From assembly GCF_022539595.1 (NCBI RefSeq), contig NC_072772.1, positions 23,401,602 to 23,465,601 of the forward strand: 64,000 nt of DNA, given 5' to 3'. Positions 46,461-56,339 of the stretch are shown piece by piece. Source of the stretch: Amphiprion ocellaris (taxonomy: Eukaryota; Chordata; Actinopteri; Pomacentridae). The first letter of the stretch is position 1, and every line of letters starts with the position of its first letter. The position numbers were made by a program, and so were the translations under genes. The notes below the pieces were generated by a model. It saw only the letters and a program-made list of their open reading frames with translations, did not search any database and was not told the DNA's origin.

Positions 46461-47689
46461 AAAGCTACTTAGAGTATTTAAATGATAGTTAATACATTAT
46501 TTATAGTAAACTATCAACTCATTTTCACTTTCTTGGCAAATTTTCATGCTGAAAACTGAAATCCTCCGTGTCCAGGCTTGCTCATTCTAAGCACATATCC
46601 TAAATCAAAGTGTAATTCATATTTTTGTGATTAGTTGAACTCTTTTTTGCTTCTAACCCCCAAACCATATTCCTACTTGTGAGTATAGGACACTTTTTCC
46701 AGAATTTCTGCGATATCTTACCATTAATCACATTGAGGTGGACTATATACTATTACTATCAATACAATTAGTTCCATTATTTCAGTAAATATTAGACCAC
46801 ACATCTGAACTGTATTATGAGGTTTTAGCCCAATGTTGCAAATGAATCCAGTTAAATGAATGTAAAAATGGCTATTGAATAGCCATTGTCAAACTATGCT
46901 GTATGTATGAGATTTGGCTGCAGCCCAGATACAAACTAAAACCTGCAGCGGTATTTCCCTTTAATCAGGGCACATTTTGTTGGGAATTCCCAGGAAGAAC
47001 CAGAATCAAGGATCTCTGTGGTACTGAGTAATAAAATACCATTCTCTGGATACACACCCTGTACTTCAGGAGACATTTTGTCTTTTCATGGATTGAACAG
47101 ACGGTAATGTAGATCTAGAATCGCACCAACTCTGCTCTTTAAATGAGTTCCTCTTATCGTTTGGAACTGGAGTGAAACATGCTCACTGATCTGAAGGCAC
47201 CATGAAGACTGTTACACTTCTTACTGCATTCAGCAACACTGTTCAGAAAACTGGTTGCAGTTGTCCTCGTGGAACCTGAAGTCCAGCCTCTGAACATCCA
47301 ACATGCTTGGACTGGGTTGGTCTAAATCACAGATTTGTGGTCCCAGGTCCTGAAGAAAAGCTAGCAGAGAAGAAGCTGCTTTTAATGCCAAACGTTCTCC
47401 GGTGTTCAGTGTTCAGTATTCCAGCTGCTTTGGGCTTCAGGGTAACAGCACATTCCTGTTTGTATCTGAAGGGAGTCGGGGACATTTTTGATACCGTTTC
47501 CACTCCCCCCTTGTCAGTGTGACTCTTGACGTCTAACCCTCCTCGTCTCCTTAAAGTGTCCAACATGGCTGCATATGATTGGTCATCCAGCACGGACCTG
47601 CACCTGTGATTCATGTGCCAAGAGTCTTCCCCAATCCTGAAGTGTACTGTAGTCATCCGGCTCTCTGATTCGCTAGTTTGATCCCAGGA

Positions 47690-47835
47690 TCGGGCAGTGG
47701 CATGGATGTGCCTCGCTACGGCCTCCCCTCCCTCCCCCCACCTCGCCACCACGGCGACGGAGGGCGGTCGGTGGGGGGAACCGCGGCCCGTGGCAGAGCT
47801 TTTTCTTCCAATCAGGACAATGTGTACCAAAGCCT
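47690..47835. other. GC-rich, CpG-containing block
   Basis: A sharp local rise in G+C (CCTCCCCTCCCTCCCCCCAC and GGCGACGGAGGGCGGTCGG) within an AT-rich 3' flank. All frames stay open here and produce long false ORFs on both strands. It could be a conserved 3' UTR structure or a small CpG island, and I cannot tell which. Confidence 0.5.
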
Positions 47836-48639
47836 TGAAACAGCCCCCTCCGTGGCATGATGACAATGTGCAATTTCATACTGCATCTTGAAGACTGACT
47901 GTTTACTATGTGTGTAAAATATTTTTGAAAATGGTGTTCTTGAATTCTTTTAACTACTGTGCAATTTCTGTCGTTTGAGAATCCCATCAAAGTCTATATT
48001 GCTGTACATATGAACCAAAAGCCCAATATTTCTATGACGACAGTCCAGACACACACACACATATATATATATATATAAATATATAACTTATTTTGAGATC
48101 TATTTTTTATGTTGGTTTTAGCAGCACTAGTCGGAGGTGTATACTGTGCAGAAATGCAGAATGTGTGCAGACTATGTTACACGTTGACTGTTAAGTGTTC
48201 TTTCTCAATGTTGTGCACTGACTTCAAGATTTCAAATTTCTATTTATTTAGAGAGCCAATGATTGCATTGCTGAATATGTATTGGTAAGGATGTATCATT
48301 TACCTTGAATGTAATGTATTATTAAATAAGAGGTTGTTCATTACTGCGCTGCTCTCTCTCCTTTACACTGTTGATGCTACACACAGGAGGACGTTCTGTC
48401 ACTTTAAAGAACTTCTGTAGGTTTCATCTCTATTTAGAACTTTTCAGTAGAACATGACTGGACTGATTTAAAGCTGCTCGTCAATATTTTTATATCATCA
48501 AGGAACCAAATGAGTGTAATGTGAGGGGAGGTGCTTGTAACAAACCTACCGAAAACTATCATCCTGCTGCAGTTCCCCTTCACTCCTACAGAGCTGTTTT
48601 TGCTCAATTCACTCACTGTTTTACAAGGTTATCTTCAGA

Positions 48640-48840
48640 TGCAGCAATTCAATTCAGTTCATTTATATAGCACCAATTACAATTCAGATTGTCTCAAGAC
48701 ACTTTACAGAACCCATATGCCTGAACCCCCAGAGCAGCCCTAAGGCGACAGTGGCAAGAAAAACTCCCTTTTAACAGCAAGGAACCTTGAGCAGAACCCG
48801 GTTCTTTATGTGGGGGAACCCATCTGCTGCTGGCCAGCGG
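48640..48840 (-). mobile_element. Teleost interspersed repeat, family B, copy 3
   Basis: It starts ATTCAATTCAGTTCATTTAT with ATAGCACCAATTACA, then GGCGACAGTGGCAAGAAAAA and AACCTTGAGCAGAACCCGG, ending near GGCCAGCGGGTTGAGA. This is the same order of blocks as in 36905-37270 but with different middle sequence. Confidence 0.8.
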
Positions 48841-49762
48841 GTTGAGAAGGACAAAGTAGGCTGCTGATTTTAGAAAGAAAAGACCAGATAAAGCCACTGT
48901 ACACTGTCTAACACAAGACAGACACATTTCATGGCTCGCTGTTGTCGTAGTGGATCTTAATTTTGCCCATTTACAGCTGTCATTAAAGTGTGTTTTCATT
49001 CTCTTAGTTGTGTCTTCAATGTGATCTAATTTCAATATGAAAATTAGTTCACCAGGACTGACATGTCAACAAACATGATGTGTCTCAGTGCATCTCTGCA
49101 TTTACACCTGGCTTTAACAGGACTTTTCTCTCACCCAAATATGTACACAGATTCCAGTTTAATATCAAGTGTGAATTTGGTATCGACATCTAAATTACCA
49201 GATATTTCCTCTGGACTTAGTGTTTTTGAGAACAAAACAGAGCTAGAAACATTTGCCGTGTCTTTCTGTGTTCTGCATATGAACTTTGTAGGGTGGTAAT
49301 AGTTCAAAAAAGTGGAAAGAAGTCAATTATTGTAGCTTTAAACTCCAAAGCATCTAAATGAACCCCTTTGGCTCGGCATTATTTTTGTTGTTTCTCTCTG
49401 AAAAAGCATCTCCAAACGTAGTTAGTAACTGTGAGGCCACAATGAATGAGCTCTGTGGAGACACGCGGGGGAATGTTGAAATATACGTTTCTGTCTCCAT
49501 CAGCACATCAGATCATAACTGTCATTTCTACCTAATCAAAACTGTAAATTGGAGAGTAAATATCCATCTTACAACAGTGAGTCAGTGACAACCATGTCAC
49601 TAAATCTGCTGCAGCTCTACCAGATTTAATGCAGTGCAATGAAGGCTACATTCATTTTGGTCACAGCAACACCAGGCAGGTGGGAAACATGTTTTTTAAT
49701 GATTTTTAAGGGTGTTCAGCACTCAGCAGTATAATGTATGAAATGGTATACATTGCTTAATC
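48841..49762. other. Intergenic, no gene recognised
   Basis: Non-coding AT-rich sequence just past the presumed sgsm2 3' end. No exon, RNA gene or repeat could be supported. Confidence 0.55.
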
Positions 49763-50067
49763 CCCATTAGGGTCTGTGGAAGGCTGGAGCCCAGTTAACT
49801 TAGGGTGAAGGCAGGGGACACCTGGACAGGTCACCAGTCTGTCACAGGACTACACACAGAGACAAACAACCACACTCACATTCACACCTACAGATCATTT
49901 AGAATCACCAATTAACCTCAACATGTTTTTGGACTGTGGAGGAAGCCGGAGAACCTGCACAGGGGAGAACATGCAAACTCCTCGCAGAAAGATCCCAGGC
50001 TGGGACGTGAACCAGGGATCTTCTAGCTGCAAGGTGACAGTGCTAACAACTAAGTCACTGTGCAGCC
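49763..50067 (-). mobile_element. tRNA-derived SINE with L2-like tail, copy 3 (most complete)
   Basis: On the minus strand the head is GGCTGCACAGTGACTTAGTT with GTTAGCACTGTCACC (A box) and GGTTCACGTCCC (B box). A shared core follows (GAGTTTGCATGTTCTC, then GGCTTCCTCCACAGTCC), then the L2-type tail (CTGTCCAGGTGTCCCCTGCC). It is nearly full length at about 300 bases. The tRNA-like head is too diverged to be a working tRNA. Confidence 0.85.
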
Positions 50068-51272
50068 AGGTAAAAATATGATGAATATAATCCAGCAGTG
50101 TAGAATGGAATGGATGTTCTGCACAGTCAGAACTTTGACTTTTAGCTCTTACAGAGTATTTTGACATTTTGAACTACAACTTTGACTACAGGACTTTTAC
50201 TTTTCTACAGTGGTGTTGCTACTGAATATCCTCCATCACTGTAAGCATGAAAGAACAGTGAATAGTGGAACCTCTGAGCAGGTTGCCTGCTGCAGCCTCA
50301 GTGTGTCTGACTCACGCAGATTCACAGCAGATTTAGTCAACCTGAACTTCCTAGAACCTCTCTAAAAAAAACAAAAAACAAAACTGAATCCTCAAAGATT
50401 GTTGTCTGAACATTGCAGTTTTTCACAGACCTAAAACAGCAGCTCTGCTTCTGCCATGAACCTACGGTAATTGGTTGGACAAAATATTGTAAGACATGCA
50501 GTCATGAAAACCAAACCACCCACAGGACCTGCATAACGAACTGAAAGAACATTCATAAAGCTTCTACGTTTCCTGGGTTTGTTGACACTGACAGGAAGCT
50601 GAGACAAGGAGAGTTTACAGCAAAAACTGTTGTATTGGACTAAAGAGGACTTTCTACTGGAGTCAGTCTCAATTTGTTTAAAATGACAATATTGGTTGCA
50701 TGTGAATATATTGTTATAGAACAGCAGCAATTTCAGATCATTGGTTGTTTAAATAAAACTGTGCTTGGTGCTTCAACTTTAAAGTAATCTAGTGTTTGGT
50801 TCTACCTGGTTGAGTTTTCTTTAAAGATAGAAGAATCAGTCTGACAAGAGGTTTAGAAAAAAAGCATTGTTTATCACGGTTGATACGTCAAACTGATCAG
50901 TACCCATGACATTGCACAATACAAAGGCATGAAAAAAAATTAAACATTAAAATAGGTATTGCATCTTCCAAAAGCTAATTTTCCATTCATAAATACTTGT
51001 TGCGATTTCAGTTCACTGCAATTTCTTACAACAGAATCAAAGTTGTTCTCTAAATAGGCAAAAATGATTTCTACAAATCGATGAGCGTGATGTGACACTG
51101 AACTGACAATCAGCAGACATTCGGTGGTGCTGAGGACCAGGATTTTCTTTCTGTACAGTACAACATCGAAAGCCCAGAGTTCTCCTGAAGACGAGTAGTA
51201 ATAGCAGCCCACAGGAAGAGGCGGGGGTGAGGAGGAGGGTGAGGAGACTGTCCTGCTGTGGACATGTGATCC

Positions 51273-51354
51273 TTAAGACGTGCTGAGGCCCAACATGGAT
51301 GGTGCGATGGGTGAGACGATGCCGTGAACAGGAGCTCCACTGCAGAGTCCTGAA
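51273..51354 (-). CDS. Possible last coding exon of an unidentified minus-strand gene
   Basis: On the minus strand a good acceptor (ATGTTCCAG) precedes a short frame that ends in TAA. In phase 1 it encodes about 26 residues including GAPVHGIVSPIAPSMLGLST. The composition (Pro/Ser/Gly, no Lys) would fit the disordered tail of a regulatory protein. In mammals the gene after SGSM2 (MNT) is convergent, so a minus-strand 3' end is expected here, but I cannot confirm identity. No upstream exon was found. Confidence 0.25.
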
Positions 51355-51540
51355 CTGGAACATGAAAACAGAATGTGTTAGTGACAGAAGATCAGAAAAA
51401 GTTGGACCTTTACACTGAAATCTTTCAGTTCACTCAGTGTCATTATTCTCTGAATACAGATGAAATAGTTTGGAGTAAATCTCAAACTTCCACCATTACA
51501 TGACTTTAATTCAGTGTTAAATAGCACCAATTCACAACAT

Positions 51541-51909
51541 CCACTACCGGTCAAAAGTTTGGGGTCACTTAGAAATGTCCTTATTTTTGAAAGAAAAGCA
51601 GTTTTTGTCAATGAAATAACATTAAATGAACCATAAATCCAGTCTAGACATTGTTAATGTGGTAAATGACTATTCTAGCTGGAAAAAGCTAATTTTTAAT
51701 GGAATATCTCCATAGAGGTACAGAGGAACATTTCCAGCAACCATCACTCCTGTGTTCTAATGCTACATTGTGTTAGCTAATGGTGTTGAAAGGCTAGTTG
51801 ATGATTAGAAAACCATTGTGCAGTTATGTGAGCACATGAATGAAAGTGTGAGTTTTCATGGAAAACATGAAATTGTCTGGGTGACCCCAAACTTTTGAAC
51901 AGTAGTGTA
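51541..51909. mobile_element. Miniature Tc1-type element, family A, copy 3 (complete)
   Basis: It starts CCACTACCGGTCAAAAGTTT and ends CCAAACTTTTGAACAGTAG plus TGTA. The termini are inverted repeats of about 30 bases, and the subterminal GGGTCACTTAGAAATGTCC is answered by GTGACCCC at the far end. There is no coding capacity. This family needs a transposase in trans, presumably of the Tc1 group. Confidence 0.92.
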
Positions 51910-52108
51910 GGCCATCTCATAGCACTTAATATCACTATGTTATATACACTATACAGTATACACTACTGTTACGGTCTTACAGATAGTCCAAGATATCACA
52001 AAGCAAAGTCCTGTGTAATCAATATGTGGAGCCTGAACAATAACTCAGCAGAGTCAATTTTAGCTGGTTATCTGTATCACTTTCTATCTGGTGATAAAAA
52101 ACACATTC

Positions 52109-52337
52109 TACAGGGTGTCCCTAAAGTCTGGACACACAGGAAATCTCATTAACTATAATTTTTTTTGCCTCCACAGATTAAATATGGCTATTATATCAAA
52201 TATATATTTGATTAATTATCAAATATATATTAAATTCAAATTATTCAAAAAATATGTTAAATAAAATCTTGTCACAAATTTTATTTCTTGAAAATATGTA
52301 TTTTTACCTGTGTCCAGACTTTAAGGGACACCCTGTA
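52109..52337. mobile_element. Mariner-type MITE with near-perfect terminal inverted repeats
   Basis: TACAGGGTGTCCCTAAAGTC (52109 on) is matched at the other end by GACTTTAAGGGACACCCTGT plus A, ending 52337. The inverted repeats span about 31 bases including TGGACACACAGG / CCTGTGTCCA, with a single gap of one base. TA flanks both ends, as expected for Tc1/mariner target duplication. The 165-base centre is AT-rich with TCAAATATATATT repeats. Confidence 0.93.
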
Positions 52338-54602
52338 GTAAAGAATTGTCAATAATGTCATTTAGGACATTCAGAAACAATGTTATTTCTGTAGTGTCCA
52401 CCAGAGGGCACTGACTGATTCTGAGTTTACTATGGAGACATTTCCTAAAGTAGGACCATTTACGTCCCACTGACAGCTAATCAAAACATTGGTCAATAGA
52501 CATGAGAAGAGGCTGACACGGGTGGAATCTGGCATGTTATGTGAGTTTCAGCATCTGCTTCACCACATTTATCTTTATAGTTCAAACCTGCTCCACTTTT
52601 AAAGTAACATTTAACCTTCATCGGTACTTGTGGCAAAACCTCCTTCATCCGTACACTTGGGGTCCAGCTGGATCCCAGTAGTATTTCACCTGTTTCATAT
52701 TTCTGTACCTGTCCATATCCTCTCAATGTATATTTTCCTAAAACATGTGTCGCCTATAGATACAAATATGAAAGAAACAATGAAATTACTATTGACTATT
52801 ACAAACGTGTATTGCTAACAATATTTGTCTAAGAACTCCTGAATTGAAACACAACTGAAGCAGTCATCACAAGAGCAACATAACACAAACATACATAAAT
52901 AGAAGAGGGACTGAAAAATCCAACTTGTAAATGAAAAAATATGACAACTTACATACTCCTGGAGTCCGCATGGACCCCAGGGGTACTGATGAGGGTTAAT
53001 GGTCCCAAGTGATGAAAATCCATGACTATGTTTCGTATTTCTTAAAAACTGTATATTTAAGTTTTTATTAGACTAGTTCATCTTATTTTTTGTCCTTTCC
53101 ATTTTCACCAAATGCTTGTTTTAAGTGACTCCAAAGGAAACTTTGGTTCTGTTGGGTTTCACTGGATACCTTTAGGTTTTTAAGGTTTCCACCTTACTGT
53201 GTGAAGGGCCTTGAGATAACACGTTTTTAATTGGTGCTATATACATAAAATTACATTGAAATGAAATGTGTATGAAATTGAAACGTGTTCCATTAACATG
53301 AAACATGTTAACCAGGAGTCACTTCAGGGACATTTTCAAGCTGCAGCTCTCTGCCAATAAAATACCGATTTAATAACCGTGACCTCATCTGACAAACTCA
53401 CCAAGCACAAGTTAAAAATGACGGCTGATCTGTGAATTCAGAGATATTTCCATGTAAAATGATCACTCGGGGAGAATGTTTGAAATGGAAGAAAGTCCTG
53501 GTCTCACATTCATTTACAACAGGCTTAGATAACAACTAGAATTGTATTTTAAATGCACCTTTTTCAGTAAGGCATCAGCAGGAATAATCCAGCAGTATGA
53601 TCAAATAGCAATCAAACAGACCATTTATTTAGTCATTCCAAGCATTATGTTTTACTACTGTATGGAATGACAGTGAGTGACAGGATGTGTGGTAGTGATG
53701 AACCCTCAGAGAATTATCAGCTGGATGTGGAGCTCCTCTCAGCTTCTCTGGGTCTCTAAATGTCATGTTTCAGGTCAGTGTCCAGATGAAGGCTGCTGCT
53801 GCTGCTCTGGATGTGGAAAATAACAGCTCAACATATCATGCTGATAAGAGATGTGTCAATGATGTGTTCCCAAATGGGCTAAAAACACTATTACTGAAGG
53901 GTTAAAGTCCTCCTCCACAAAAAAATATGTTTGGGTTGTTACTCCTCTGTTGATGTTCTATTCTGAATTTGACACCAAAAGGCTGTTTTCAAATTCTTCT
54001 GCTGAAAGTGGAAAGTTTCCCAGAGTTCTTTGAAAACCTAAGTTTGTGTGAACCAAAGACATTTATCTAAAGATAGAAGGTGCATCACCAGCTCCTCTCA
54101 CTGCACTAAAGCTACCCTCTCAGCTTCTTTGTGGAACGTGGAAGTCTGCATGGCACAAACACTGACAGTTTACTTCCAGCGGTGGAGCACACATCTTGTT
54201 TCCACTAGTTAAACTGTTGAACTGACATGTATCTGCATAATCATGGATTGTGGATTCTTCAGTGAGGGAGGGGGTGTAGATCTCCTTTAACAATATTCAA
54301 GGCATTCTTTTTTATGGAAATATCTATATCAGACACCAAGGATAATTAAGTGTTATCAAAGATCAATATTGTGTATGTTAAAGGGGATCCTTTAGTAAAT
54401 TTTGCTGATATTACAAAAGCTTCAATAAGGAGCTGGGCAGAGTGTTTTTTCAGAAACAATATAGATTATTAGTATTCAGTGAGATCAATAACTGATATCT
54501 GAAACTGACACGTTTGCTGTAAAAATAAAAAATTGTTGTCAACATTTAGAATAACTCAAAACTTAGCTAAAGTGCCTTTCTATATTTGTGCTCTATATGA
54601 TG
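52338..54602. other. Intergenic or intronic, one repeat copy, no gene recognised
   Basis: Apart from the family B copy at 53110-53270 this stretch is non-coding to my reading. A CTG/CAG-rich spot at about 53785-53815 (GCTGCTGCTGCTGCTC) is too short to interpret. Confidence 0.5.
53110..53270 (+). mobile_element. Teleost interspersed repeat, family B, copy 4 (end only)
   Basis: ACTCCAAAGGAAACTTTGG, then TGTGAAGGGCCTTGAGATAA and TTGGTGCTATATACATAAAA match the terminal region of 18030-18290 and the reverse complement of 48640-48680. Confidence 0.78.
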
Positions 54603-54980
54603 TACACTACTGTTCAAAAGTTTGAGGTCACTTAGAAATATCCTTATTTTTGAAAGAAAAGCATTTTTTTTCCAATGAAGACAACATTAAATGAATGATA
54701 AATCCAGTCTAGACATTGTTAATATGGTAAATGACTATTGTAGCTGGAAACAGCTGATTTTTAATGGAATATCTACATAGAGGTACAGAGGAACATTTCC
54801 AGCAACCATCACTCCTGTGATCTAATGCTACATTGTGTTAGCTAATGGTGTTGAAAGGCTCATTGATGATGAGAAAACCCTTGTGCAATTATGTTAGCAC
54901 ATGAATGAAAGTGTGAGTTTTTTTTTTAGTAGAAAACATGAAATTGCCTGGATGACCCCACACTTTTGAACAATAGTCTA
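54603..54980. mobile_element. Miniature Tc1-type element, family A, copy 4
   Basis: It starts TACACTACTGTTCAAAAGTT and ends CCACACTTTTGAACAATAGT plus CTA. It is complete, with a few substitutions and a T-run expansion near 54921 relative to copies 2 and 3. Confidence 0.92.
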
Positions 54981-55639
54981 TCCTTTTGTGTTCAGAGGCT
55001 GTCACTCACAAGGTGTAGCCAATCAGATGCTGTGGTAAGAACGCAGTGGTGACTACAGACAGAGAAGCAGCTGTATCAGAGCTAAAGTAGAATTCCCTAA
55101 CTGGGAAAATGCAGAGTAGGATTTAGTTGTAATGCAGTATTGTTAACTCTGGTACTGTTGTTATTCAGCCAGTGTTCTTATTCAGCCTTTGTGTCCTCAC
55201 TTTGTATTTCAAAATAAAAGCCTTTCAACATTCTGACACTAAATGAGCTTTGATAAATAGCTTGATATTTCTCTTTTGGTATTTACTAAAAAAAAAAAAA
55301 AAACCATTACATTTTCCTCAACAAGGAGTACAAGACATCTTATCATTAGAAATACAGTTCAGAAAGACAAAAGGATGTAACACAAAATCATCAGAACATA
55401 TTTTAAAATAGACTTCTAAAGAGTTGTAATGGGCCGGGCAGTTATGAAGTATCACCAAAATGCAGAACAATGTACCCCGACACTATTATATTATGTTACT
55501 GATGCATGAATGTGGAAGTAGCATTACTGCTGCAATGGAGGTGGAGCTCATTTTAACTATTAAGTAAATTCATGGTCAAAATTAAAACCAAAATGACATT
55601 TCAAAAGCGTGTCATGCTTACAATATGTATATAAAAGCT

Positions 55640-55858
55640 TTATTTGGACAGTGAGCAGTCAGTGAGATTCTCAGCTGTACCTGTGTTGTGGGCTGATGCT
55701 CCTCTACTCCTAACTGGGGTTGGGTCTCTCTGCAGACTTCTGGATCTGTGTGGAAGAACAGACAGCAGATCAGCTTTCAGTGTCAGCTCTGTGACAAAGC
55801 GTCTGCTGAGGAAATGCAGGACAGCAGCTGCAGCCACCAAGAAAACGCTGACAGACAG
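55640..55858 (-). CDS. Possible terminal exon: hydrophobic segment and basic tail
   Basis: On the minus strand the acceptor (TGACTCAG) opens a 73-codon frame ending in TAA at 55640-55642. It encodes LSVSVFLVAAAAVLHFLSRR, a plausible single membrane span followed by basic residues, then a polar tail ending TAENLTDCSLSK. The stop codon overlaps an AATAAA polyadenylation signal (TCCAAATAAAGC). The frame is in phase with a candidate exon at 56289-56339. The protein is not recognised; a tail-anchored membrane protein is one possibility. Confidence 0.35.
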   Translation of the reverse strand: MSVSVFLVAAAAVLHFLSRRFVTELTLKADLLSVLPHRSRSLQRDPTPVRSRGASAHNTGTAENLTDCSLSK

Positions 55859-56288
55859 CTGAGTCAGAATGTTCAATGAAAAAAGGCAATTTAAAGCATG
55901 TAAAACATGTAGAATATAGACGTAGATTTGTCTAACTACCAGGAGAGGGCAGAAGTGATCTTTCACCAGCATCAGCTTTGAAACCAAGAGACAACACAAA
56001 GAGACTAACGAACAAAATAAAAACGCTAAAGACCAAAAAAAAAAAAAACATGGGAAACAGTCATGAAGCTGAAACCAGAAATCAACAACAGGCTGCATTA
56101 GATGGCCAGAAACTCAAGTGGAAAAACAAGAGGAGATGAGTAACTGTGAGCAGATGGAATTCTGTAATGTGATCTTCCACTGAGCAACACATGGTTTAAC
56201 TCAAATCAGACACTAGAAAAAGGCTGAATTTGAAAAAGAAATTTTTTTTTTAAAAAAAGCTCAACAACAGGCAGAAGTGTTACTGTAC

Positions 56289-56339
56289 CTGTGACTGTTC
56301 TTTTAGGAAATCTGGGAGCTGAAATTCACCTTTAAAGAC
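56289..56339 (-). CDS. Possible 51-base internal exon of the same minus-strand gene
   Basis: On the minus strand it is bounded by CTTTGTTTTTCCAG (strong acceptor) and GTACAG (donor). Only one of its three frames is open, giving VFKGEFQLPDFLKEQSQ. It is 17 whole codons, phase 0, and leads directly in frame to the hydrophobic exon at 55858-55640. No further upstream exon was found in 56340-64000, so the rest would lie past the window or in exons I missed. Confidence 0.38.

Noticed and set aside
47327..47866. 179-codon minus-strand frame, the longest in the window
   Set aside because: It lies over a GC-rich block antisense to the presumed 3' UTR. It shows no recognisable domain, and frames on the other strand are also open because of base composition.
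49990..50067. tRNA-like sequence with A- and B-box words
   Set aside because: It is the head of a SINE; the cloverleaf pairing is not maintained, so it is not called a tRNA gene. The same applies to 34430-34528.
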